Shown here: positions 44,965-58,777 of the stretch, piece after piece | Numbering within the stretch: the first letter of the stretch is position 1 | Layout of the letters: every line of letters begins with the position of its first letter | Source of the DNA: Mortierella alpina | Lineage: Eukaryota; Mortierellomycota; Mortierellomycetes; Mortierellales; Mortierellaceae | NCBI GenBank assembly: GCA_029449245.1 | Contig: JANATF010000005.1 | Coordinates: forward strand, 1,364,001 to 1,428,000 | Direction of reading: 5' to 3' | DNA length: 64,000 nucleotides | Notes under the pieces: model-generated | The model's input: only the letters and a program-made list of their open reading frames with translations | What the model was told of the DNA's origin: nothing | The model's database searches: none | Program-made: the position numbers and the translations under genes

Positions 44965-47900
44965 CTAAGAGTACTGCTGCTGGTGCTGCAATTGCTGAGC
45001 CTTTGGACCAAAATTTGCTGCGATAGTTGAGATGCCATTCGGAATCATAGTTCTCTGTGCCATATCCATTGACCCTACATCTAGCGGATGCTGTTGTTCC
45101 AACGGATGGTATGAAGGCTCGACATATTGTTGCGGCGGCCTTTGAATATGCGGAAAGCAAGGCTCCAACTTGATGTATTGGTTGTCGCCTTGCATGAATC
45201 TAAACGACGTCGGTGGCGTACTGTAGGCCTTCTCGTGCACCTCGGACGATGCGACGGGTGTATTTGAAGCAGATGTGATCATATCTGACAATGAGGCTGC
45301 CACTGGTTCGTGTCCTTGGCTGGAGGAAGGTGCACCGTCAAAGTAAAGCATCGGATCCTCGTCCGTGAACTCCTCCTGCTTTACTGCTGCCATGTCGCTC
45401 GGTCCATGTGCTAGAGCAGTGAAATAGGCCACGGAGTGTGCTGCCGGCGCGGTCTCGCTGCAATAACCTGGTCCGAGTATGCGGTTGCGTGCTGAGTCAG
45501 GTCCTTGGAAGGGATGCTGCTGAATTGTCGTAGCCAAAGGCATATCTCGATATACCTGAATGTCGGGCATCATATCCAAATGATCCATCAGACTCAAGTG
45601 ATCATCCAGGACCATAGCGAGTGATGAGTCGAAGGCCTCATTGTCGTCCATTTGCTCAGTCTTCAGCTGTTGAAGCTGCCCGCGCCTCTCAGATTCAATT
45701 GCGCCTGGATGTTGAAAGGGTGTCGTGTATGACTGTTGGAGGATCTGATTACTTGTGGATGGGACTGAGGAACGTCGAGGGCCTGCAATGTGGTGAGGAG
45801 CCGTTGGCTGCTGGCGATCATCTTCTATATTGATATTATGACTCTGTTGTTGGACCTGTGCTGGAACAGATTGCAGCCGATTCTGGTTATCTGTGTAGGT
45901 ATCCTCCTCCTTGACAAAAAGGTAACCAGACTCCTGTAGGGAAGGATCGATGTTTCCATAAGGCTGTTGGGTCAAAGAACTATCAGCTGTACCATGCACT
46001 ACATCCAGTGGGTGTCCAGGCATCTCCGAAGGCGTATCATGAGGGTGCAAGAATGGCGCAGAGTTCTGCGCAGGGTCCGCTGAGGTACACTGAGCCTTTG
46101 GAAACGATCCAAAGGTTGTTGTTACCCTCTGAGGAGCAGGACTGAAGAGACTTGAGCCATGTTGCTGAAGGCTCTGATGTCCTGAGTACATTACAGGTCG
46201 GCTTGGGATGGAGCTGAAGATTTCTGGCGTGCTATTCGACCGCACGAGGAACGGCTGGGGAGGGATATGTTGCTGCTGCAAACTTTTGTGCCTAAGTGTG
46301 GCACCGCACTTGGGCAGCATCGGGCCATCGGCGGCGGAGGAAGTAGGCTGGCTACTCCCCAAGCAGTGGTCCATACCAGCTCGAATGTCGTTGGCACTGG
46401 TCGGCGTGGAGGAGATGTGAACATCCCATGGCAGAGACGAGCGTCGGTCAGGTAACCCACCAGACGAATGTAAGCTGCGTCCCCGAGCGTACTGAGCTTG
46501 ATGCATGTAAGGTGTACGATGTAATTGGTGCTTCAGAACGTGTCCATTTGCACGATGATATGGTGGATGGACTAGCGAAGAATGGAAGGGGACCGTGGAA
46601 GCATCGTGTGAGAATGTGGGCGAGACGTGCTTGATCTCACAGGAGTCAGAGTCTTCAGTGAAAGCTGGATGTGTCGGGGTGGGCGGTAGAGAGGAGAACG
46701 ACGAAGATGGGGCGGACTGTGAAGGTGAGAAGGAGAAGGTCGATCGTGTGTCGTCGAATGGTCCTCGTCTTGACAGCACAGCACGGCCGGCCGGAGATGA
46801 TACTGCTGATACTGCTGCTGACGATGGTTCTGCCGAGGATGATGAAAGTGGAAGGGCAAAATAGTCGTAATAGCTACTGCATGGTTTGAAATCAGAAGAG
46901 GAGTCTCGACCTGCGAGAGAGGCTGCAGGGGCTGGCAGTCTCATCAACGATGCTGTTACATCGAATTTTCGGCTCTGTGGCCCAGACGCTGGTGAGCGCA
47001 AGGCCGATTGTCCACCACCACCTAGAACGAAGAGATTCCTCAGTGATGAGGGAGAAGAGGAGTAACTCTGGAGTTTCCTGCGCGATCTCGAATGATCTGC
47101 GGAACCCGATCCGTCGTCGGATGTCCGCGCGGAGGCGCTGGCTCGCCGGAGCACCGGTCCAGTGTTAAAGAACCCCATGTGCTGGTACTCTTCTAATCGG
47201 GCAGAGGCTAGACGTGAGCGAGGGTCGTCACCATGGTTGGATCTTGCCACGCTGTTATTATTTCGCCCGTCTTCTAACGTCCCTTCGAAGCCAAGAGCAT
47301 GGGCGGTGCCCGTGAGTCTCGCACTGGCTACGGTGGCCATAGCCATAGCGACCGCTGCTGCTGCTGCTGCGGAGGACGATCCAGAAATGGCTCGGGGTGG
47401 TCGCATGCTTGGGCCAACCATCGTGCACTGGACGCCGTTCTTCTCGCAATTCTTGCACGGGTAACATTTTTCGACGTTGCACTTTATCTTGCTAAAAGTA
47501 GCGGGTAGCGTCAAGGAGGCATGGAAATGAGCGGACGCGTTAGGGTTCTGGAGCAGACGTGTCACAGCGCATGGACCGCTTCCCTGAATTTGGGTATAGA
47601 CGTCGCGAATTAAGGAAGGAGTCAGCACGAGAAGGGAGATGAGGGGCTCTCTGGACATAGGGATCGATGGCTGTGATAAGGGTTGCTATTCAAACTAAGT
47701 AACGATGAAGATCAAGGGAACATGAACCAGGGATGCCAATGCCTGGTGGCATTTAAGGAGGAAAAAAACTCAAAAAAAGAAGGGGTTGGCCATGATGCAC
47801 GTCTCTACTTTTGATTCATAATTGATGAAAGAGTAATCAAGGACTGGACCATCTTTCCTGCGTCTTTGCTGGTCCCTTTTTCTTTCAGATCCCAATGACA

Positions 47901-48211
47901 CGAGGAAGGAAAGAGTGATGGCGAATGCAGAACTATCGGTACTTGTGGCAATCGCGCAGGAGATTAAGACTAGGAGTTTGAAATCGCTGTATACAGCATC
48001 GTTGGGGGCAAAGATTCGAGTGCGAGTGCGTCCGCGCCCTCCGTTAAGGTAAAAGAGTGCTAGTATTCTCAACAGACCTGTAGAAGACCTACCGATAATG
48101 GCATGTATCACAGGCCATCTTGGATCGTCTTCTAATCGGCAACGCGGCGGCGAAGTGAGCTGAAGATTCTGACTGTGAATCCATTGAGTCGATCGGCATC
48201 TTCTCGTCCAT
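44965..48211 (-). CDS. Zn(II)2Cys6 fungal transcription factor
   Basis: Two exons on the minus strand: 48093-48211 and 44965-47491 (881 aa), separated by a 601-bp intron. Exon 1 encodes MDEKMPIDSMDSQSES, the basic RRRSK and then MACDTCHYR. Exon 2 continues KIKCNVEKCYPCKNCEKNGVQC. Joined, these give the six-cysteine cluster CX2CX6CX7CX2CX6C of Zn(II)2Cys6 regulators, with an additional Cys in the central loop. Reading exon 2 alone would miss the first two cysteines. The rest is long and disordered: Ala-, Ser-, Pro- and Gln-rich, with acidic patches near the C-terminus (EEFTDEDPMLYFDG) that may act as activation segments. I see no fungal-specific middle homology domain. The target pathway is unknown. 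Confidence 0.85.
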
Positions 48212-49916
48212 ACTGCGTTGTAGACTGCCCGTCGGTGTAATAGAGCCAGGATTTGGGATACTAGTGCCAGAACGTAATGCGAGGTGCGCTAAACGGCAGG
48301 GATGTATGAACAGAGACGCGAACAGTGCGAGAATGGGTAATGTTGATGGAAGGAGGAAAAAAGGGTATGGTGTATCGCAGAAGGGCAGATGCTCAGTGCG
48401 ACGCTGGCGCCGATCCTTTATTTCAAGGCTCTGCTGGCGTTGATTGGCAGGTTTGCTCGGCTGGTTTGCTCGAAGGAAGGAGGGAAGATAGGTAAAGACT
48501 TCAACAGTCAGGACGCGTGCTATAAATTGTGAAATAAGGTTGAGCGAGCTCTAAAAGTGGCAGAATTAGCAGCGGAGGTCACTGATGGAACGAATGCAAA
48601 GAGATGCGGACAGGAAAGAGCGAATGAGGAAGAATAAAAGGAGTAAGCGGGAAAAGAGGTTTATAATGTCTTGCGTGCTTCACATCGAAAGAAAAAAGTC
48701 ACTCAGAGCAGAGCGCGTAAAAAGAAGGAGAAGGCAGACGCAAGGGAACGGAAGCGGAAGTGAAAAAAACAAGGCAGGCTAAGAAAGAGAGGGGGACAAA
48801 CGGCGTACACGACTATAAGAATAGCAGAGTGGACACGGATCTTCGTGCAGGAGGCGGGTATGTATAATCACTGCAGCGGAAAAAAGAAGACACTTTCAGG
48901 TATCTTGCCTGATCCTGAAAGCGAACCCTGGTACCTCTAACGGTTTGTGCATCAGCATATTCTTGGAAATCGTACCCCCCACAGAGAACGAAATACATGC
49001 CCTTGACACCGCTGCTTGTAAAATTCAACGTGTCTATGCGGGACACACTAAGCAACAACAATCTAAATGTAGCAAGGCATACACGCCAACAGGAGGCAAA
49101 CCCCTTCCTGTTCGAACATGGGCTGACCAAACATTGTGAGGATGGTGGGCGTTAAAGCGTTGTGCAGCATCGCATATTGTAGCATCAAAAGGCGTAGCAC
49201 AGCGCGAAAGAGCAGTCGAAGAAAAACAAGGAGCAAGACTAGAGATCCAAAAATCGGTAGCAACCGTTCCAAAAAGGGCATTGGTAGTTCCTGCCTAACA
49301 CCCACGCAGCCCCTTTCCTATGCTCTTTGTGTTTTGTAACTGCGTGCCCGCTCCCTGAGCTCCGTTTGTTGCTGTGAGCGTTAGAGCAGGTTTGAGCTGC
49401 ACGAGAATTACCTGTATATTCCGAGGAAAAAGGATCTTGGTTTGGAGGGAGCAGTTCCTGTAAGTGATTGCCTCAAAGATTGTAGGGCGAAGGTGAAAGT
49501 CAGTTCGAACGACGAGCAACGCTATCGGACAATGCTCGCCTTACTGTAACTGGGCAGCTTATTGGTATATTACCGCGGACTCCACACTCTGTCAGTGCAA
49601 CTATCATATTCAGTGGGTGGTATTCAGAAGACCCGCAAGGGCGCTCGGATTTAGTTGATGATCCCCGTGTATACATGTAGAAGCGAGTATATTCAAGACG
49701 CTGATGCAATATATCAAAGCAACTTCACCTACACTGTCACCTACACCTTCCCAAATTCATAGCAGTGAACAAGGGGGAAACGAGGTTTGGCGACCAAATT
49801 TTAACGCAGATCACTCAGTACCGATACATTACTGCCAGGCTAAAGGTCCACTGCTCTCGAAGTCTAAAGCGCACAATTTTTGTGTGTGCAACATTGGACT
49901 ATTGCAGTTTTTGGCG
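48212..49916. other. Gene-poor region upstream of the zinc-cluster gene
   Basis: Contains the zinc-cluster promoter at its left end. Between about 49300 and 48810 two minus-strand frames may be exons of a small membrane protein. One encodes MPFLERLLPIFGSLVLLLVF and is hydrophobic. The other follows an acceptor-like site (ending at about 49040) and encodes NFTSSGVKGMYFVLCGGYDF. I could not define a donor with confidence. Purine-rich runs lie at about 48590-48790. No RNA gene was found. Confidence 0.35.
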
Positions 49917-52075
49917 CCTGGTCTTTCCATTGAATTTTTCTAGAGCTCTCTGAGTGTGCTGCATCAGGGCACTCTATTCTTGGTCAGCTCATCTTTGCCG
50001 TCTGAGTTGCGGAATCGACCCATTCAGCAAAGCTACGCTTCAACTGCCCCGCCTCCATAGCACCATAGTTGGGAACTGAACCATTATCACAAATTGTTAA
50101 ACAGCAAAGCCAGTGACCTTTGCGAAGTCGATTCTTGCCGATTCTTGTAATTGATTATAATAGCGATTCAAGCAGCTCAGACGATCAAGCTCGCTGTGGA
50201 CAAGCCCACCGTACCGGTAGCATCGCGTTATACGCAGCTGGGCGCTGGTCGACAAGCATCTGCAAGATCCGACCCTGATCACCCAATGAGAGGTGCTATA
50301 TGGTTCCTATAGTGCATGTGTCTGGGATCTCAGGCACAGTGGCCAGTACTGTATATTAAGGTTTGTGCGATGTGCAAATCTACATATAATGCGGAATAAA
50401 CATCATGCACCGCGCCAGAGAGTCCTAGCAGATCGTACTGGGTGCCTGACAGCACTAACCAGGACACCAGGCACCCCGAGAGCCATGGCATCCCCTAGGG
50501 CTCTCTTTCTCTGCTACTCTGACCTCACCTTCGGAAGGCGACTTTGCTAATGCGGTTCTTGGTCATTCCATCCACTTTTCTCGAGCCCAAGGAGTGTGCT
50601 GCCTCAAGCTCGGCACTGTTTTCTTGGTTTGCTCATCTTCGCAATCTGGGTCGCGGAAGCGTCCCGTTCATTGTTAAATGTCAAGGAAAGGGTCCTTTGG
50701 ATGGCGAATCTTGCCGATTCTTGAAATTGGTTATAATTGCACTTCAAGTAGTTCGGACGATCGAGCTTGCTCTGGACAAACCCACCGTACCACCAGTACC
50801 GCATTATACGCATTTCCGCACTAGTCGACGGGCATCCGCAAGATTCGACCCTGATCAGCCAATAACACATGCCATACGGTTCCTATGGCCCATATGCAAG
50901 AGCCTGGGAACTCAGGCACAGTGGGTCAGTGCTGTATATTTAGGTTTGTGCGCTATGCAAAACTACATATAATGCTGTATAAACACCATGCAGCGTGCCA
51001 CAGAATCCTACCAGATCGTACAGAGTGCCTGGCAGCGGTAACCAGGGTACCAGGTGCCCATCAAGAGCCATGGCGTCCCCTAGGGCTCACTTTCTCTGCT
51101 ACTCCGACCTCACCTTCGGAAGGTGACTTTGCTAATTCAATTGCGCCGCCTGATCCTTCCATCGACTATTCTTGAGCCCTGGGAGTGTGTTGCATCTCGC
51201 CAGGCACTGTTTTCTTGGTTTGCTCATCTTCACAATCTGAGTTTCGGAAGCGACCCGCACGGAAAAGCCAAACAGGGACCTTTGCGATGTCGAATCTTGC
51301 CGATTCTTGAAATTGGTTATAAATGCAATTCAAGTAGTTCGGACGATCGAGCTCGCTCTAGACAAGCCCACCGTACCGGTAGCATCGCATTATATGCACT
51401 TCGGCATTAGTCGACGGGCATCCGCAAGATTCGACCCTGATCAGCCAATAACACATGCCATACGGTTCCTATGGCCCATATGCAAGAGCCTGGGAACTCA
51501 GGCACAGCGGGTCAGTGCTGTATATTTAGGTTTGTGCGCTTTGCAAAACTACATATAATGCCGCAGAAACACTGCAGCGCGCCACAAAGTCCTATCGGAT
51601 CGCTTTGGGTGCCTGGCACCGCTACCAAGGGCACCAGGTAGCCATCGTGATTCCCAGGGCTCTCTCTCTCTCGCTGTTACCATATGACCACAGCTTTGGA
51701 GTGCAACTTTGCTAATACGGTATTTGGTCATTCCATCCACTTTTCTCGAGCCATGAAAGTGTGGTGCATCACGCCCGGCACTCTATTCTTGGTTTGCTCA
51801 TCTTCATCATCCGGGTTGCGGAACCGACCAGTGCGGCAAAGCCAGCCAAGGTGTTTGTGATGTCGAATCTTACCTATGAAATTGGTTATAGCTGCTACTC
51901 ATGCGGTTGGGACGGTCGAGCTCGTTCTAAACAAGCCAATCATGCTGGTCACACCTCGTCAGGACCATTTCGGCACTTGTCGACGAGCATCTGCAAGATC
52001 CGGCGTCGATCGGCCAACAGGAGGCGATATGAGGGTGGCTATATGGTAGATATGGCCTCTATTGTGGTGCAAAGT
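49917..52075 (+). repeat. Tandem array of about four diverged 580-bp units
   Basis: The same sequence recurs as copies at about 49917-50541, 50542-51126, 51127-51706 and a truncated one at 51707-52075. Anchors recur in order: ctttgctaat (50542, 51127, 51707), gagtgtg (about 49953, 50592, 51182, 51754), aattg-ttata (about 50150, 50724, 51310, 51879) and ggtttgtgcg (50360, 50943, 51529). Copies 2 and 3 are almost identical over about 100 bp near 50870-50970 and 51455-51560. Copies 1 and 4 are more diverged. No frame stays open in every copy. It could be a satellite-like array or a remnant of a mobile element. Confidence 0.85.
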
Positions 52076-52364
52076 GTTCACATGTATTCAGTGGATGGCT
52101 GGAATGTCAAAAAATAATGCGGCCAGTGCGTCGACTGCTCATACCGGCCGCGTCAAAGCCAGAAATCAAATGGCCCATTACCGTTTTCGCCGTCACTGGA
52201 GCTCAATTGTGCCTCTCTTCATTATTCTTTCTCTCTTCCCTTACACTCACGCTCTCTCCACAACCCACCTTCTTGTTGAAAGACGACTACCTACACACGC
52301 CACGCGTTCTTGATTTGACCGTTTGCATCTCAACAACTCGTTGCTCGCCCCTTCTCGCCGGCCT
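52076..52364. promoter_or_regulatory. Promoter and leader of the hexosaminidase gene
   Basis: Sits between the last repeat copy and the ATG at 52365. It has a pyrimidine-rich leader (about 52200-52270). No TATA box is evident. Confidence 0.4.
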
Positions 52365-55300
52365 ATGGACACCGACATGACCACCTCTGGAGGATTCAAT
52401 CTCCTCATTGACCTGGCCAACGTCCCTACAGAGCTGCAGCAGGGCATCAGAGCAATTGCCAGCCATGCTCCTCAGCGCAACATTAGCCTTGCCGAGAACG
52501 ATGACCTCCAGGATGTTGAGTTTCATTGGCTGCTCAGGTCCGTTCTCGCTCTCGCAAGTCTTATTTTAGCAGCTGCTGTCCTCATCCTCATCGACACAGT
52601 CGCCTGATGCACAAGTTATGTTAGCCTACACATTGCTTCGACGTTTAACCCAGTCTTTCACCACTTTTGTTTTCTCGCATTCACCTCAGATTCGAAAAAG
52701 ATCCTGCACTAGCAGAAGGTGAATGCTCAGTCATGCCAGACCCGTTGGTCGATACAAGCGCCGATCAGAACAGAACTGCAATTCTAGTCGGGTATCATCG
52801 CAAAATCGAAGGTATGGCTGCCGCACCTTCCAGTCCCCTGCTCTTCTTAACACAGTCGTCTGCAGGAGCTATAGTGTTGACGGTTGAAAAACAACATTCA
52901 CGGCGCACACATTCTTCAGTCCTCATATACCTTGCGCCAGTGGTCTGCGGCTGAAATCCAGAGATGTTTGTTGATTTGCACGTTACTCTTGCTTTCCTTA
53001 CACACACCCTTTTTAACGGCACATGGGCTCCTGAGGCCTCGGCATTGATCCACACAGTCGCGGTTCACCCTTGGTAGCTGTGCTGTCCTTTGAACCTTGA
53101 ATCCTGAGATATATTTTATCTCGAGCGCGATTTGATTGGTGATGATCATGCGCCGCTTGGGACAACAATAACTGGCTCGCGAGCCTGGATCTCTAGATCC
53201 TATATGACGTTAAGACATGACATCTTTAGCACTTATGCTGCCTCGGTTCTTCAACGCGCATCAAAATCCACTTGGCTTTTTTCCTGGGTTTGGGCGGATC
53301 GGTCGTCTGGCCTTTGCATCTCGAGCTGTCATTGGTCCACTAGTCGTGCATCCCTCGCATTTTCCTTAGCACCAAATGTGTGGGGAGGGACCAACCATCA
53401 CGCATCGTTATCTATCTGACACCCAACCTTGCTCTCCTTTTAGCGTTCAGATCGCTCGGTCGCATCCTGGGTGCAAGCCGACAGATTCAGGGCCCCGATC
53501 CGGAAAAGACTCGTGCCTTGCTCAACTACACGGAAAGGGCGTGCTATGAAAACCAGGCGTACGTATGCGACCATTGTGACGATCTTGGACGCCTTTGTGT
53601 CACTAGCGGTTACACTATCCAGATCTAAACTGAGGTGTATGACGAGCATGACGAAAATGAAAGGCAAGTACCAAACAAACTAATTTAATTTTCCTACTCA
53701 CTCTGTATTCTCCGCGCTGTAGTGTAATGATTGACTGCAGTCGCGGCGGGGTCCTGAAGCAATCTAGTGTCTTCGATCTGATGAGGAACTGTGCTCTCAT
53801 GGGCATCAACATGATGCAACTCTACACGGAGGATACCTACGAAATGGAAGGTGAAACCTTTTTTGGATACCTTCGTGGAGGGTATTCACGCCAGGAGCTC
53901 GTTAGTATGGACGATTATGCATTTGCGCTGGGCATTGAGTTGGTGCCGTGTATACAGACGCTGGGCCATTTGGGCCAAGTGCTGCAATGGCCAAAATACC
54001 ACGTTTATCGCGACACCAATGAGGTGTTGCTGGCCAATTGGGACGAAACTTATAATCTCATAGAAAAGGTGCGCTTTTAACTGTTGACACTGGCTCGTCT
54101 TTGGCAGCCTGACCCACTGAATGACTATACGAAGCTGTCGACTCATGCTGACGCCTACCTACGTCTACTCTGGTGCTTTGTCATATAGATGATCACTACA
54201 ATCAGTTCGCCACTGCGCTCAAAGCGAATTCACATTGGATTAGATGAAGCCGGCGGTGTAGGAGAGGGTCGCTATCGACAGATTTTTGGTTATGAAGACC
54301 CTTCGCGCGTTTTCCTCTTGCATTTAAAGCGCGTTCAGGATATCTGTAAAAAACTGGAACTGCAACCCATGATTTGGTCAGACAGTAAGACAACCTTCAT
54401 TAGTGTGCGGTTTAGATATGACAGCTGTTTGCTCCATGTTTGCTCTTAATATTGACACCTTCTCCCTTGACCATGTAGTGCTCTTCACACTTGCTAACAA
54501 GAACAACAGTTTGGCAGGCTACTATGATGGAGGCACCCCAAAATTGGCAGACAACTTGCCTCCAGATATCGACCTCGTGTACTGGGACTACTACCACACT
54601 GCCAGTCAGTCCTATACTGCCAAAATTGAGCAGCACCGTGAGCTTGGCTGTGCCAATCCATGGGTCGCCACAGCGGCTTGGACCTGGAATCGGTTTTGGT
54701 GCGCTCTTCCGTTCACATTTGCAACCATTCAGGCGTCTTGCCAAGCATCAAAGCGCAAGGATCAAGGAGTTAAGAACATGATGATAACCATCTGGGGCGA
54801 CGAAGGCCATGAATGCGACATGTTTTCGGCCTTGCCAGCCATGTATTACTTTGCAGACCACGGATATACACAAGACGACGAGATCGATCTGGATCGACTG
54901 AAGAACTGCTTTGAAGGCGTCTGTGGGGCCAACTTTGATGACTGGGTCTATGCCAGCAAGGTACATATATTTTGGATACGACGATATGTATTGACGGCAG
55001 TGAGGTCTTGAACTGCACTATTCACACCCTTTCTTCATTGGTTTGGACATTGTTTAGATTGACCAGGTCACGGACATGGAAACGCCATTGACGCTTAAAA
55101 CTCATTTTGCTCCTAACACAAGCAAGTATCTTCTCTGGGAAGGTAACGTAGAAAAAAAACAAAGAAAACCGAGAGAACGTTTGAAGAAAGTATACCGACC
55201 TACCAAAATTTGGACGAAACTCTGACATTGGGGACTTTTCTCTTCGTCGCCTGTCGCCCTTTGTTTTACTTTGATGATGACTCTTTAGATCCATTTCTCT

Positions 55301-55944
55301 CTCACATTTCACCGCAATATGCGCACATGGATCTTGAGACGCATTACAGCGAGGTAGCAGCGAAATTGGCCAAGGCGATTGAGTTTAAGGAAGAATACCC
55401 ACAGAATTCGCGCCTTCGCATGGCCTATCATGTGGCGACGGTTCTCAGTCTAAAGTGCCACCTTCACTCGCGTATGGCCCTGGCCTACCAGTTTGGCCGA
55501 CGCCAGGAGCTCTACGAGCTGACGGAGGGACGACTGTTGGATCTTCAGGTAGCGGTGGACCAGCTTTGGAAATACCATCGGTCGATGTGGCACAAGTCTA
55601 ATAAGCCCTTTGGGTGGGAGGTCGTCGAGATGCGATATGGTGGACTGCGAACGCGACTTCTGACCATGAGAGATCGCATTCTGGAGTATATCGAGGCTTC
55701 TGAGAACTGGCAACAGCAGCAGCAGCAGCAGCAACAGGTGTCTGTTGAGGCCGTTGTTGGTTCTTTGGGCAGTCAAAATGGATTTGAGGGCATCATGCAC
55801 AGACGAGGCAGCCTTGTGGATGGCGATGACCAACGCCCGAGTATACCAGAGTTTGAGACGCTTCGGGAGGCGATGTACGAGTATGCAGGATGCAACCTGC
55901 TCATGGACTATGCTCGCGTATCCACCCCAACGCGCCCAGGATAG
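52365..55944 (+). CDS. HEXD: GH20 beta-N-acetylhexosaminidase, hexosaminidase D-like
   Basis: Eight exons: 52365-52537, 52690-52811, 53444-53558, 53723-54068, 54189-54384, 54479-54960, 55058-55142 and 55289-55944 (724 aa). The catalytic barrel begins VMIDCSRGGVLKQSSVFDLMR and continues with MGINMMQLYTEDTYEM, GIELVPCIQTLGHLGQVLQWP and HIGLDEAGGVGEGR. The last holds the Asp-Glu pair (D271/E272) used in substrate-assisted hydrolysis by GH20. Next come QPMIWSDMLF, DIDLVYWDYYHT, ATAAWTWNRFWC and MITIWGDEGHECDMFSALPA. This set marks the GH20C/hexosaminidase D group rather than secreted fungal chitinolytic hexosaminidases. No signal peptide is seen, so an intracellular enzyme removing terminal GalNAc or GlcNAc is likely. 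The C-terminal 220 residues are helical, with a short Gln run at about 55712-55737. Confidence 0.9.
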
Positions 55945-56155
55945 AGCTACCTGTGCTGAAGCTGGACAATAAAAGTCTTTGCCCCATGATTGTCTGTTGC
56001 CACATCTTTACGGCTCTTTAAGCTAGGGTTATCTATTGGATTGGGTATTTGAAGAGCATGGTCCAGCCTTTGTGATCATCGAGCCGATATCCAAGCGTAT
56101 TTATTCCTATCGATTCTTATCGATTTCTTATTTTTTTTTTCCTAAGTCCTCGCCT

Positions 56156-58332
<2,177 letters not shown>

Positions 58333-58777
58333 GATGGACTACGGTAGTGCTGCTAGGTGGATGAGAGGAGGAAGAGGAGGAAGTGGAAGAGGAGAAGGAG
58401 AGGAGAGAGAGAAGAGAGTGCGAGTGGACGGGAACAAGAAAAAAAAAAGAAAAGCAGGCTGTCGATGTGAAGCACCACTCTCGCCTCTTTTATTGGCCGT
58501 CAGGGCACAACCAAATCACACTTGGGTCAAAAGAGAGCCCTGCACTTCCATGCTCACCCTTTGCGTGCATGCCATTATTATAGTTCTCTCTGTCGAACAA
58601 GCGCGCTGTTGACAGATAAGCAACACCGCTGTTTACATTCCACGCATCCGACAAACGACACTTCAGCCTATGTGCGTTCCTCCCGTGAATGCAAAGGACC
58701 TTTGTACTAATCAATAAACATCTGCAAGGTATATTTGACCAACTTGACAATCACAACAATAATACTCTGGATACTCT
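58333..58777. other. Spacer between ArfGAP and kinase genes
   Basis: Contains the ArfGAP promoter on the minus strand, with a GA-rich stretch (about 58365-58450) just upstream of its start, and the kinase 3' flank. No coding signal was found. Confidence 0.45.

Noticed and set aside
49917-52075. CRISPR-like or LTR interpretation of the tandem array
   Set aside because: Units are about 580 bp, directly abutting and diverged. There are no short spaced repeats, no terminal TG...CA pair and no element proteins.
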